Shown in pieces: positions 1 to 6,289 of a DNA stretch of 25,510 nucleotides. Origin of the DNA: a virus. The stretch spans positions 1 to 25,510 of the IMG/VR virus record IMGVR_UViG_3300023180_006811, one strand, 5' to 3'. The position numbers were made by a program, and so were the translations under genes. The notes beneath the pieces were generated by a model. That model ran no database searches. It was not told where the DNA came from and saw only the letters and a list, made by a program, of their open reading frames with translations. Numbering within the stretch: the stretch's first letter is position 1; each line of letters begins with the position of its first letter.

Positions 1-64
1 CTGTTGGCTCTTTATTTACTGCCTCGTCGTGAGACAAAAGTTTCTTGATTATACGCCTAATCAT
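1..64 (-). CDS. N-terminal fragment of an unknown protein (runs off the window)
   Basis: An ATG at 64-62 opens a frame with no stop before the left edge, giving 21 residues that begin MIRRIIKKLLSHDE, a basic amphipathic start. It begins 3 nt after the stop of the membrane-protein gene at 68. A GGGG run six nt upstream of the ATG can serve as ribosome binding site, so it is probably the next gene of the same transcript. Too little is present to assign a function; it is called from spacing and RBS alone. Confidence 0.5.
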   Translation of the reverse strand, partial: MIRRIIKKLLSHDEAVNKEPT

Positions 65-67
65 GTT

Positions 68-475
68 CTACCCCTTTTTTGTTAAAAACTCAAATACTGT
101 TTTTTTGTTTTTGTTTAGAAAAACCATCGCACCATCCCAATCTTCATAATCAACAATTTCACTGAAATAGTTGCCATGTGTGTCGATAATGTTTTTAACA
201 GCTTTCTTTTTGAAAAACTCAACTTCTTTTTCGTGCTGCTTCTCAAAAGCAACAATGTTATCTTTTTGTCCCTCTCCTTCTTCCATGCGAATAACAGCAT
301 AATTTTTTGCATAAGCAAAGTCTTCAAGACTTCTAGCAATAATAAATAGGCTGATAACCTGTGATACTCGCAATAGTTGCAGGCTTTTTCTTACAGATTT
401 TAGAAAATAGAACGTTTGACAGGTAGAATACCCGAAAATGAAAAACAAAAAGTAAAATAACCAAGGGTGTTCCAT
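68..475 (-). CDS. Small membrane-anchored phage protein, unknown function
   Basis: A 135-residue protein with one strongly hydrophobic N-terminal segment (about residues 4-24, rich in Phe, Leu and Tyr). A charged, largely helical C-terminal part carries Lys/Glu-rich stretches around 65-95. The expected topology is an N-terminal membrane anchor with a cytoplasmic domain. The pattern GYSTCQTFYFL followed by a helical LLRVSQ segment resembles, from memory, a conserved hypothetical family of marine T4-like cyanophages; that is not verified. The ATG at 475 has a GAGG four nt upstream. The gene is the first after the combined promoter/terminator at 485-548, so it probably starts a transcription unit that continues into the gene at 64. 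No enzymatic motif is visible. Confidence 0.75.
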   Translation of the reverse strand: MEHPWLFYFLFFIFGYSTCQTFYFLKSVRKSLQLLRVSQVISLFIIARSLEDFAYAKNYAVIRMEEGEGQKDNIVAFEKQHEKEVEFFKKKAVKNIIDTHGNYFSEIVDYEDWDGAMVFLNKNKKTVFEFLTKKG

Positions 476-484
476 AGTACCTCA

Positions 485-518
485 AATAAAAAAACCATCA
501 GAGTCACCCCTGATGGTT
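485..518 (-). terminator. Rho-independent terminator, minus strand
   Basis: Read on the minus strand, AACCATCAG (518-510) and CTGATGGTT (501-493) form a perfect 9-bp stem with an 8-nt loop, followed by a T tract from 494 to 488. It lies 35 nt past the stop of the acidic protein gene (553-1188) and would end that transcript. There is no T tract on the plus-strand side, so it acts in one direction only. Confidence 0.85.
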
Positions 519-519
519 C

Positions 520-548
520 ATTATAACACCTCGTAAAGATTATGTCAA
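520..548 (-). promoter_or_regulatory. Perfect sigma-70 consensus promoter abutting the terminator
   Basis: On the minus strand TTGACA (548-543), a 17-nt spacer and TATAAT (525-520) match the bacterial housekeeping consensus at 12 of 12 positions, with an extended -10 (TGT). Initiation about 7 nt downstream would fall near 513, inside the 5' arm of the terminator stem. It should drive the membrane-protein gene at 475. Confidence 0.8.
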
Positions 549-552
549 GAGT

Positions 553-1188
553 TTATTTGTTAGCGAGACGATTGAAAATACGCTCTGTAAGGGCATCAAT
601 GTTAGAAGCCTTCTTGTTCTCTGCCATAAGACGCTGAGCAACGCGAGCGGCGATACGATTGACGCGAGCCTCCATGAGGTCCTCGTCTCCTGGCTCCTCG
701 TCGTCCATGCTCATGTCCATTTCCATGTCACCCTCTGGGGCATCCATATCCATGTCCATCTCCATGTCAGCCGCTTCGTCATCACCTCCCTCGTCGGCTT
801 CCATGTCCATATCGGTGCTAACTTCCTCACCGGTGACATCCTCAAGAGCAGACTCAAGAGCGGAAAGGAAATCATCTAAATTAATCTGAACACCTGCACC
901 TGCACCCATGTCCATGTCCATCTCAGGCTCGTCCATTGGCTCCTCAGCAGGCTTATCCATATCCATTGGCTCCTCTTCGGCAGCCATGTCCATCTCAACC
1001 TCTTCCTCTTGCTCTTCAAGAGACTTACCGGCAGGATCTTCGTCCTGAACGTTCTCGTCGTCCTCATCGCGAGCACCAGGAGGCATTCCATACATCTCTT
1101 CGAGACGCTCCTGACCAACTGGCTTCACGTTTGCAAGTTTCATGAAGCGACGAATCTCGGATTCGTTTAAAAGTGTCTTACGAGCCAT
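553..1188 (-). CDS. Highly acidic Met/Asp-repeat phage protein (possible scaffold)
   Basis: A 211-residue protein with three parts. The N-terminal helical segment (1-40) contains RRFMKLANVKP. A long acidic low-complexity middle (about 40-170) is dominated by Asp, Glu and Met, with many MDMD units and almost no basic residues. A basic amphipathic C-terminal helix pair follows (about 172-211, RVNRIAARVAQRL). Repeated ATG-GAC codons make the DNA itself repetitive between about 700 and 980. The N-terminal motif resembles, from memory, proteins of uncultured marine phages. Possible roles are internal head scaffold or a disordered DNA-mimic protein; neither is shown by the sequence. An AAGGAG ribosome site lies upstream of ATG 1188. 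The gene ends at the strong terminator at 485-518, so it closes its transcript. Confidence 0.8.
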   Translation of the reverse strand: MARKTLLNESEIRRFMKLANVKPVGQERLEEMYGMPPGARDEDDENVQDEDPAGKSLEEQEEEVEMDMAAEEEPMDMDKPAEEPMDEPEMDMDMGAGAGVQINLDDFLSALESALEDVTGEEVSTDMDMEADEGGDDEAADMEMDMDMDAPEGDMEMDMSMDDEEPGDEDLMEARVNRIAARVAQRLMAENKKASNIDALTERIFNRLANK

Positions 1189-1246
1189 TATAATTCTCCT
1201 TAAAAAATAAACTCAAATGTAAATAGTAAAATTATTAGATAAATAC

Positions 1247-1492
1247 CTAAAAAGTTAAATTGTTTTTCTTTATATGTTTTCTTATCTTTGTAAGAGCACT
1301 GCTTTCAATTTGTTTTACTCTTGCATAAGAGATGCCCATGCGCTCTGCGACTTGTCGTAAAGTCATGGGTCCGTTAATATAAATAGAAATCAAAGTACAA
1401 TTCTGCTCTTTTTTATAATCTAGCCAATGCTTGCAATCTTTTTCATCACAAGGAGTGGCTGTGTCCATGCATCGTGTAGCACATTCTCTCAT
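1247..1492 (-). CDS. Sigma-70 region 4-like small DNA-binding protein with Cys-rich N terminus
   Basis: An 81-residue protein. Residues about 42-72 (TLRQVAERMGISYARVKQIES) match the helix-turn-helix of sigma-70 region 4, which contacts the -35 element and the RNA polymerase beta flap in bacterial sigma factors. Regions 2 and 3 are absent, so it cannot be a complete sigma factor. The N terminus holds cysteines at about 4, 8, 14, 20 and 31, a possible metal site. Its ATG overlaps the stop of the upstream gene (ATGA), implying coupled translation. It may be a phage transcription regulator, a split sigma or a co-activator of the late-factor type. The region 4 similarity is clear; the role is inferred. 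Confidence 0.75.
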   Translation of the reverse strand: MRECATRCMDTATPCDEKDCKHWLDYKKEQNCTLISIYINGPMTLRQVAERMGISYARVKQIESSALTKIRKHIKKNNLTF

Positions 1493-1812
1493 AAATCTGG
1501 AAACTCCTGCTCGATCATATCAAAGATATCTTCAACATCACCTTCGGAGAGTCCGTAATCTTTTAGGTTTTGTTGTCCTTCTCTTTGTGCTTTTTCTGCT
1601 TTATTCTTTTTAGTTTTACTAGTAATCGCAATTTCATTCGTAAATTCAATAATTCTTGGATCGTCATTGATAAGCCCTGAAATAATGTGACGAAAGAAAG
1701 CGGCTTGTGTAAGTCGTAGGTATTTTAGTTTCAATACCATCTGTGCGTGTCTATGATCGTTTTCCATAAACACAACACGTTTTTCCATATGCCCGTAGTT
1801 ATCATCAGCCAT
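1489..1812 (-). CDS. Putative ribbon-helix-helix-like regulator, unknown
   Basis: A 107-residue protein from ATG 1812, which shares one base with the TAA of the upstream gene (TAATG) and has an AGGAA six nt upstream. A GTG at 1818 is possible but less well placed. The N-terminal part reads as a short strand (KRVVFMEND) followed by two helices with a LTQAAFFRHIISGLI pattern, reminiscent of ribbon-helix-helix DNA-binding folds. The rest is a charged Lys-rich linker and an acidic tail. No specific family is recognised. Its stop overlaps the start of the sigma region 4-like gene, so the two may form a regulatory pair. The fold suggestion is weak. Confidence 0.65.
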   Translation of the reverse strand: MADDNYGHMEKRVVFMENDHRHAQMVLKLKYLRLTQAAFFRHIISGLINDDPRIIEFTNEIAITSKTKKNKAEKAQREGQQNLKDYGLSEGDVEDIFDMIEQEFPDL

Positions 1813-2840
1813 TACCACTTCCTGTTTACGATGTGTGTTTGGCTCTCGATAAGTCCGGCAGATGTCTGGCAGATAAACTTTGAAAGAACATAAAGATCGG
1901 TAAGATCTCTTGCCCCTGAATAACTAAATCCAGAACGAATGCCTCTCTCAAGGTCTGCTAAAACACTACTTACGGGTCCACGGCAAGGAATACGAGAAGT
2001 TACACCCTCATAAGAGTTATAAGTGCCCTTCCAGTCTACTTGTGCTTCCTTGCTTGCCATGCCCCTATAAACCTTCCATAGGCGACCATCAGGGTCCTCT
2101 AGTGTCTTTCCTGGTGCCTCTTCTGTTCCTCCTAGTAAAGAGCCACACATTACAGCATCAGCACCAGCAGCAAGCAACTTTACGATGTCTCCGCTAGTTC
2201 TAATGCCACCATCAGCAATAAGGGCAACATTATACTCGGAAGACACCGGAACACAATCTAATACAGACTGGAATGTAGGAATGCCGTGACCTGTTTGGAT
2301 TCTCGTGCTGCATATGCTTCCTCCACCGATGCCGACACGAATACTATTGGCACCCCACTCTGATAGATCTCGGAACGCTTCTGCGGTTGCTACATTACCT
2401 GCCATAATGTGAGGCTCATCGCCAAGAGTATCACGGATGGCTTTGATAGCATCCCTAACTTTCGTATGATGTCCGTGAGCAACATCAATACAAAGAGCCT
2501 TCGCCCCAGCATAGTAAGATGCTTGTGCTCGGTCAAGGAAGTCCCCTGAGACGCCAACAGCGGCTCCAACTTGGCAACCTTTCTTTACACAATAATCTAC
2601 CCATTTGATTTGCTCTTCAATAGAAGCGTAACGATGAAGGATACCAAGACCACCAGCCCTGCTCATTTCAACAGCCATCTCTGGTCCCGTAACAGTATCC
2701 ATCGGAGATGAAACAATAGGGAGTTCCAGCAATAAATCAAGTGAGAGTTCAGTTGAAATGTCAATTTCAGATCTTGAATTGATAGATGAGAATCTTGGTT
2801 CAAGAAGAACATCATCAAGAGAAAGAGTTTTCTTATACAT
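1812..2840 (-). CDS. IMP dehydrogenase / GMP reductase family enzyme (no CBS domains)
   Basis: A 342-residue TIM-barrel enzyme. Visible family motifs are LDDVLLEP near the N terminus, SPMDTVTG (about 46-53), the catalytic-cysteine loop GGGSICSTR (Cys near 175), LIADGGIRTSGD (phosphate and ribose site), and YRGMAS. Full IMPDH has about 490 residues with two CBS domains; this protein lacks them and is the length of GMP reductase (about 345). The mobile flap after YRGMAS is short and lacks the Arg-Tyr pair that IMPDH uses to activate water, which favours GMP reductase (GMP + NADPH to IMP). The C terminus (AGLIESQTHIV) looks like the IMPDH potassium-site tail. Family membership is sure; the reaction direction is not. 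The ATG at 2840 shares its A with the upstream stop and follows AAGGAG. Confidence 0.9.
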   Translation of the reverse strand: MYKKTLSLDDVLLEPRFSSINSRSEIDISTELSLDLLLELPIVSSPMDTVTGPEMAVEMSRAGGLGILHRYASIEEQIKWVDYCVKKGCQVGAAVGVSGDFLDRAQASYYAGAKALCIDVAHGHHTKVRDAIKAIRDTLGDEPHIMAGNVATAEAFRDLSEWGANSIRVGIGGGSICSTRIQTGHGIPTFQSVLDCVPVSSEYNVALIADGGIRTSGDIVKLLAAGADAVMCGSLLGGTEEAPGKTLEDPDGRLWKVYRGMASKEAQVDWKGTYNSYEGVTSRIPCRGPVSSVLADLERGIRSGFSYSGARDLTDLYVLSKFICQTSAGLIESQTHIVNRKW

Positions 2841-3199
2841 TACTTCTTCTCCTTGTTGATAAAGTCTTCAATGTCCTTGGCAGTATACCAAGTCTTTTTA
2901 TTTGGATCGCTCGGCTCTGGCATAACTCTAATCTTTGGAATCCTCCCATCATTCTGAATGAAAATAATAGTTGGAACACCTTGAAAGCCTAGGATTTTTT
3001 CTAACTGCAAGTAATCTGCGATGTTGAAGGCAAAGAACATTACATCGTCAAACTTGTCTGAAAGAGCAGAGTATTGCTCCTTTAGTTCGTGGCAGTAGTG
3101 ACAGTTATTGCCATAAACCTTGACCACAGCAGCGAAAGGCTCTTTGGTTTTACCGCCCAGAAGTTTCTGGATTGCTCCTTTACTAATTCTACTAACCAT
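2840..3199 (-). CDS. Thioredoxin/glutaredoxin-fold protein
   Basis: A 119-residue thioredoxin-fold protein. The strand AAVVKVYGNN leads into a CHYC redox motif (Cys33 and Cys36), followed by a helix. A cis-proline motif GVPTIIF lies near residue 75, and a C-terminal helix follows. An upstream in-frame ATG at 3370 would overlap the zinc-protein gene almost entirely. The start at 3199 is chosen because AAGGAGAATAATAATG gives an ideal ribosome site there and only an 8-nt overlap. There is no signal peptide, so it acts in the cytoplasm. A likely role is reduction of the phage ribonucleotide reductase, whose C-terminal cysteine pair needs a thiol donor; that link is inferred, since the two genes are far apart. 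Confidence 0.85.
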   Translation of the reverse strand: MVSRISKGAIQKLLGGKTKEPFAAVVKVYGNNCHYCHELKEQYSALSDKFDDVMFFAFNIADYLQLEKILGFQGVPTIIFIQNDGRIPKIRVMPEPSDPNKKTWYTAKDIEDFINKEKK

Positions 3200-3446
3200 T
3201 ATTATTCTCCTTGATAACCTCTTGGGTAGTTCTGATACACTCTGGACAGAAAAGACTAACTCTCTCGCCCATAACAACCACCTTCCAAGAGAATACCATG
3301 TCCTTGCTCTGCTTGTCAAATGATTTCTGGCAAGCATTACATTGTTTAGGTAGTTTGCCAAACATAGCAATCTTATCAGTCATCGCTTGTTCTGGATCGC
3401 CCTTACGACGGCGAGCGGCGGCTGCTCTTCTTTCTTTCCTATTCAT
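3192..3446 (-). CDS. Small zinc-ribbon-like protein
   Basis: An 84-residue protein starting MNRKERRAAAARRRK, a very basic N terminus that could bind nucleic acid. Two cysteine pairs follow, CNAC (about 37-40) and CPEC (about 69-72), with spacing fit for one zinc ribbon. The C terminus is short and Asn-rich. It overlaps the end of the Dam-type methyltransferase by 8 nt and the thioredoxin-like gene by 8 nt, so translation is probably coupled through the cassette. No named family is recognised. A nucleic-acid-binding or transcription-modulating role is plausible from charge and zinc sites only. Confidence 0.7.
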   Translation of the reverse strand: MNRKERRAAAARRRKGDPEQAMTDKIAMFGKLPKQCNACQKSFDKQSKDMVFSWKVVVMGERVSLFCPECIRTTQEVIKENNNG

Positions 3447-3921
3447 TTGCTTTCATCATCCCCATAGCAGGAAAGCCAGGATCATTGCCGTTGAAAACAA
3501 CAACAGCAGAGGGGAAAGGAGCAGAGTTACCGCCATTACCAAACTTTAGACGACCCTTGACAAAGTAAATAGCCTGTGCCTTCATAACATAGTCGTGCCA
3601 GTATCGCGTATCAGTTCGAGCAGGAATAAGAGCAATAACAGTAGTATTATCCTTCTGTGCTTCCTCGTAAGCCTTCTTGATCCAATCCTTGATAACACGA
3701 CCATAAGGAGGGTTCATAAATACAAGATGCCCACCCCAGTCTTGTGAAAGCCCATCATCCTCTTCGGTAAAGTGATTACGAACCTTGTAGTTTGAATTAT
3801 TAGAACAAGGGTCAAGAGTAAAAGTTCCAAACTTATCTTCCAGCCTGTGAAAGAAATGCTGCGGAGTTCCCCACTCCAAATCCTTTGAACTAAACATAGT
3901 TTCGCGTGTAGTCTTATCCAT
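3439..3921 (-). CDS. Phage-type DNA N6-adenine methyltransferase (Dam family)
   Basis: A 160-residue enzyme that transfers a methyl group from S-adenosylmethionine to adenine N6. It shows the order typical of the phage Dam family: WGTPQHFFHRLEDKFG at the start, TLDPCSNN (S-adenosylmethionine side), then FMNPPYGR (catalytic NPPY, near residue 69), and a helix KDWIKKAYEEA. The length fits the single-domain phage family. ATG 3921 is chosen over ATG 3933 because GAGG lies eight nt upstream of it. This start leaves the gene clear of the upstream stop at 3930. It sits beside a second, unrelated adenine methyltransferase. Likely roles are protection from host restriction or marking of phage DNA; the target site cannot be read from the sequence. 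Confidence 0.88.
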   Translation of the reverse strand: MDKTTRETMFSSKDLEWGTPQHFFHRLEDKFGTFTLDPCSNNSNYKVRNHFTEEDDGLSQDWGGHLVFMNPPYGRVIKDWIKKAYEEAQKDNTTVIALIPARTDTRYWHDYVMKAQAIYFVKGRLKFGNGGNSAPFPSAVVVFNGNDPGFPAMGMMKANE

Positions 3922-3929
3922 TGTTATCC

Positions 3930-4976
3930 TCAATTATCAATTATAATAAAATATTCTTTTAAGTTTGTGGCTCTTTTTATTTGTTTTTTAGATTGCGTGC
4001 AAATCCTGTGTTCTCTATCTTTAATTGCGACTTTGCCATAATCATTGCAAACTTTAATTAATTCATCGATAGAAATAAGATTTCTAGGAGCATCAGAGTA
4101 AGATAAAACAATTCTGGCTGCTTTATGTGTCTCTAGTAAATGATTAAAGTCATTCTTGATTGTCTTTTTACTGTAAAAAGCATCTGGCGGGCTTCCTTTA
4201 AAACATGCCCTTGAGGGTCTTGGGACTGCGTAGGAATAATTTAAATTTGGCTTGTCCCACAACGCTAAAGAATCATTAAGATGATAGCATGATTTATAAA
4301 GCACCCCACCAGTGTAAGGGGGATCAAAATAAATCATATCAGCATCAATATTTTTTAGAGAAAAAACATCTCCTTTATATTGTGTTCCAACAATGCCATT
4401 GATCAAAGTTGGAGCACTAAATAAAACATCCTTTTTAGATTTTTTGCTCCATTCTTTAAAGGAACTTTTTTGATCATTTGAATTATTAAACACACTGTCA
4501 CATCCTAAAATTACGCTAAATATTAGAGCGTTTTTGTTTTGTTCAGTAACAGAATGTAATTCTTGAATGTAATCTCTAGCGGCGTCAATTTTTAATGCAT
4601 TTTTAAGTAACAAGCCTAATGGTCTTTCCTGCAGCTCACTAACATTTTTAACCTTTCGGACAACGGTGCCAGCATAATTTTCAGAAACCCATCCGGCTTT
4701 CAAAGGTAAACTATTGATTTTGTTTAAATGATAATCAACTATCTCCTTATCATAGCCCTCTAGAAAAACCTTGCCATACAAAAACGAAGATTCGTTTAAA
4801 TCGTTTGCAAATACCTTAAAGCCAGAATTTCTTAAATTAGCACTAACAATTCCAGTTCCAGAAAATCCATCAAAAACAGATTTCGCTGAAATTTCTTTTG
4901 CAAAATCCACAATTTGAGAAACTAATTTTCTCTTACTGCCCTTGTAGGCTACTGTTCTAACTTTTAAATTGCTCAA
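3930..4976 (-). CDS. D12-class (FokI/DpnM-like) adenine-specific DNA methyltransferase
   Basis: A 348-residue enzyme. The N-terminal YKGSKRKLVSQI and FDGFSGTG (about 36-43) are the target and S-adenosylmethionine motifs of the D12 class; VFANDLN follows. The catalytic DPPY lies near residue 218 (MIYFDPPYTGG), with a C-terminal target-recognition-like region after it. The start is TTG at 4976, overlapping the end of the preceding 130-residue gene by 20 nt; no ATG lies near the start of the conserved domain. The gene and its two upstream neighbours appear more AT-rich than the flanking dUTPase and Dam genes, which suggests separate acquisition. No restriction endonuclease is recognisable nearby. 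It could be an orphan protective methyltransferase or the remnant of a restriction-modification set. Confidence 0.87.
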   Translation of the reverse strand: MSNLKVRTVAYKGSKRKLVSQIVDFAKEISAKSVFDGFSGTGIVSANLRNSGFKVFANDLNESSFLYGKVFLEGYDKEIVDYHLNKINSLPLKAGWVSENYAGTVVRKVKNVSELQERPLGLLLKNALKIDAARDYIQELHSVTEQNKNALIFSVILGCDSVFNNSNDQKSSFKEWSKKSKKDVLFSAPTLINGIVGTQYKGDVFSLKNIDADMIYFDPPYTGGVLYKSCYHLNDSLALWDKPNLNYSYAVPRPSRACFKGSPPDAFYSKKTIKNDFNHLLETHKAARIVLSYSDAPRNLISIDELIKVCNDYGKVAIKDREHRICTQSKKQIKRATNLKEYFIIIDN

Positions 4977-5349
4977 GGTAGTCTCTTTGTGCTTGGGCTT
5001 TAAATTTTTTATAGGAAATTTGGTTTTCCGAATCTTTAACTTTTATTTCTGATGGTCTTTTTATAAAGGTTAGTTCAGACGTTGGAACTTTTAAAGTGAC
5101 GCCATCTTTAGAAAAATCAAGCCAATCACTTTTAATATCACACTTGTTAATCAAAGCACTTGAAAACGAATCAACACTTCCAGTATCTACAATCAGGAGG
5201 GCGTCAAACCTTAAAACATCCTCAACACTTCTTTTGGAAGCGTCACCAAGGCTATTCATAATCTTAATGTTGCCACTATTCTTTTTTAAATTACCTTTCT
5301 TAGTGTAAAGGCAGAATTTCTGTGATTTCATCTCAACATTCAACTTCAT
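4957..5349 (-). CDS. Unknown protein preceding the D12 methyltransferase
   Basis: About 130 residues from ATG 5349; ATG 5367 and ATG 5331 are alternatives and the start is uncertain. The protein is Lys- and Ser-rich with alternating strand-like segments (ALLIVDTGS, VTLKVPTSELTF) and a charged C-terminal helix. No motif of a nuclease or known family is visible. Its 3' end overlaps the methyltransferase start by 20 nt and its 5' end overlaps the 70-residue gene upstream, so the three look like one acquired block. A partner of the methyltransferase, such as a specificity, inhibitor or degenerate restriction component, is a guess from position only. Confidence 0.6.
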   Translation of the reverse strand: MKLNVEMKSQKFCLYTKKGNLKKNSGNIKIMNSLGDASKRSVEDVLRFDALLIVDTGSVDSFSSALINKCDIKSDWLDFSKDGVTLKVPTSELTFIKRPSEIKVKDSENQISYKKFKAQAQRDYLEQFKS

Positions 5350-5545
5350 GATCCCATCCAATCTCATCGACCCACTTTACACACTTCTGGGAACATTCTT
5401 CTAGAGAATATTCAAATAAATCTGACTTATCAAAACGATCTTTTCTTCCGTTTAAGTCATCACCGATATTTTTCACAATGGTGAAAAACATATCCCAATT
5501 AACATCACTTTGCATCGTTTCGCATAAAAGATTAATGTTATCCAT
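5333..5545 (-). CDS. Small acidic unknown protein
   Basis: A 70-residue protein from ATG 5545, which lies inside the last codons of dut and has GGGAGC ten nt upstream. A GTG at 5572 would give a 27-nt longer overlap and is less likely. The protein is acidic and helical (LFEYSLEECSQKCVKWVDEIG) with Cys residues near the end. No family is recognised. It overlaps the next gene by about 17 nt and belongs with it and the D12 methyltransferase in the AT-rich cassette. Confidence 0.5.
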   Translation of the reverse strand: MDNINLLCETMQSDVNWDMFFTIVKNIGDDLNGRKDRFDKSDLFEYSLEECSQKCVKWVDEIGWDHEVEC

Positions 5546-5993
5546 CAGTGCTCCCAAGTGCCCCGTCACCACGATTACTAATGGTCATAGGAAAATCATA
5601 AAGGTTATCAGTATCAATCTCAACAGGTCGGAAATGAACAACAGGAATCAAAACAACTTGTGCAATCTTGGTCCCCGGATCAATCAATTGAGTCTTGTTG
5701 CCAACATTGTGAAGGTTTACAAAAACCTCCCCATCATATCCGGAATCAACAACACAGGCACCCACAAGAAGGGATCGCTTTGAAGCATTGCCTGAACGAT
5801 TCTTTACCTCAAGCATGTATCCATGGGGAATACCAAACTTCAAGCCAGTTTGGAAAAGCGCAGTCTCTCCTGGCTGAAGGTAGATACCCTCACCATCAGA
5901 AGGGCAGAAGAAAAGATCTAATCCTGCATCTGACGGGTTAGCCCTATCGGGCGTGATTACATCATCACGAGTCTTGTAATATTGAATAATCAC
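5538..5993 (-). CDS. dut: dUTP diphosphatase (dUTPase), trimeric type
   Basis: A 151-residue enzyme that hydrolyses dUTP to dUMP and pyrophosphate. This keeps uracil out of phage DNA and supplies dUMP to ThyX. All five trimeric dUTPase motifs can be read: PSDAGLDLFF (20-29), RSGNAS (66-71), VVDSGYDGE (catalytic Asp83), GTKIAQVV, and the C-terminal lid RGDGALGSTDG (about 141-151, usually RGxGGFGST). The start is GTG 5993, overlapping the stop of the upstream gene (GTGA). Its ribosome site GGAGGTGAAGA is inside that gene, so translation is coupled. Length and motif order are normal and it should be active. Confidence 0.95.
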   Translation of the reverse strand: MIIQYYKTRDDVITPDRANPSDAGLDLFFCPSDGEGIYLQPGETALFQTGLKFGIPHGYMLEVKNRSGNASKRSLLVGACVVDSGYDGEVFVNLHNVGNKTQLIDPGTKIAQVVLIPVVHFRPVEIDTDNLYDFPMTISNRGDGALGSTDG

Positions 5994-6235
5994 TCTTCAC
6001 CTCCATTTCCAATGATAGTATTGTAACTTTCAAGCAACTGATCAATATCTACGTTGCCCTTGATCAGGCGATAAGCCTTCACTGCGGCACGAATCTCATC
6101 AGTATCAAGCCATCCATTATCCTTGAACTCTTGACGAAGGGCTCGCTTTTGCTCCTTGTAAGGCTCCATGGCTTCCTCAATAGCACCAAGGGAACGGATG
6201 TATTGCTTGATATACTCTTGCTTCTCTTCAGACAT
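5990..6235 (-). CDS. Small helical phage protein, perhaps DUF2312/GapR-like
   Basis: An 81-residue, almost wholly helical and charged protein (SEEKQEYIKQYIRSLGAIEE, then DEIRAAVKAYRLIKG). The heptad-like first half suggests a coiled coil. The layout, a coiled coil followed by a short helical module, recalls the DUF2312/GapR group of DNA-binding proteins that encircle overtwisted DNA, but key residues cannot be matched confidently. The ATG at 6235 has AAAGGAG six nt upstream. It is the first gene after the promoter at 6261-6289 and overlaps dut by 4 nt. The family suggestion is weak; being a real gene is likely. Confidence 0.7.
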   Translation of the reverse strand: MSEEKQEYIKQYIRSLGAIEEAMEPYKEQKRALRQEFKDNGWLDTDEIRAAVKAYRLIKGNVDIDQLLESYNTIIGNGGEE

Positions 6236-6244
6236 AGGTAACTC

Positions 6245-6285
6245 CTTTGATTACTTTATAATCTTACCAAATGCGATGATCAAAG
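6245..6285 (-). repeat. Seven-base inverted repeat overlapping the ribosome site
   Basis: On the minus strand CTTTGAT (6285-6279) and ATCAAAG (6251-6245) are exact inverted copies 27 nt apart. The second copy runs into the AAAGGAG ribosome site of the gene at 6235, while the first lies in the promoter spacer. The first copy would be absent from RNA started at the 6261-6289 promoter but present in read-through RNA from purA. Read-through RNA could therefore mask the ribosome site. This may also be chance. Confidence 0.3.
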
Positions 6286-6289
6286 TCAA
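6261..6289 (-). promoter_or_regulatory. Sigma-70-type promoter upstream of the dut/methyltransferase operon
   Basis: Minus-strand TTGACT (6289-6284), a 17-nt spacer and TAAGAT (6266-6261) with an extended -10 (TGG). It lies in the 50-nt gap after purA and in front of the genes from 6235 leftwards. The -35 matches 5 of 6 and the -10 matches 4 of 6. Confidence 0.55.

Noticed and set aside
659-889. Plus-strand open frame rich in Ser/Met opposite the acidic protein gene
   Set aside because: It is the antisense shadow of the repetitive ATG-GAC codons; no ribosome site and no recognisable protein.
1189-1246. T4-like late promoter or sigma-70 promoter ahead of the acidic protein gene
   Set aside because: TATTTA-like AT-rich stretches are present, but no TATAAATA and no -35/-10 pair better than about half match; only the AAGGAG ribosome site is convincing.
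3290-3319. TTGACA-18-TATTCT pair inside the zinc-protein gene
   Set aside because: The -10 matches only 4 of 6, it lies in coding sequence, and the downstream gene has a good ribosome site and is already coupled to its neighbour.
3200-3370. N-terminal extension of the thioredoxin-like gene
   Set aside because: It lies almost fully within the zinc-protein gene, has no thioredoxin similarity, and an ideal AAGGAG site marks the start at 3199.
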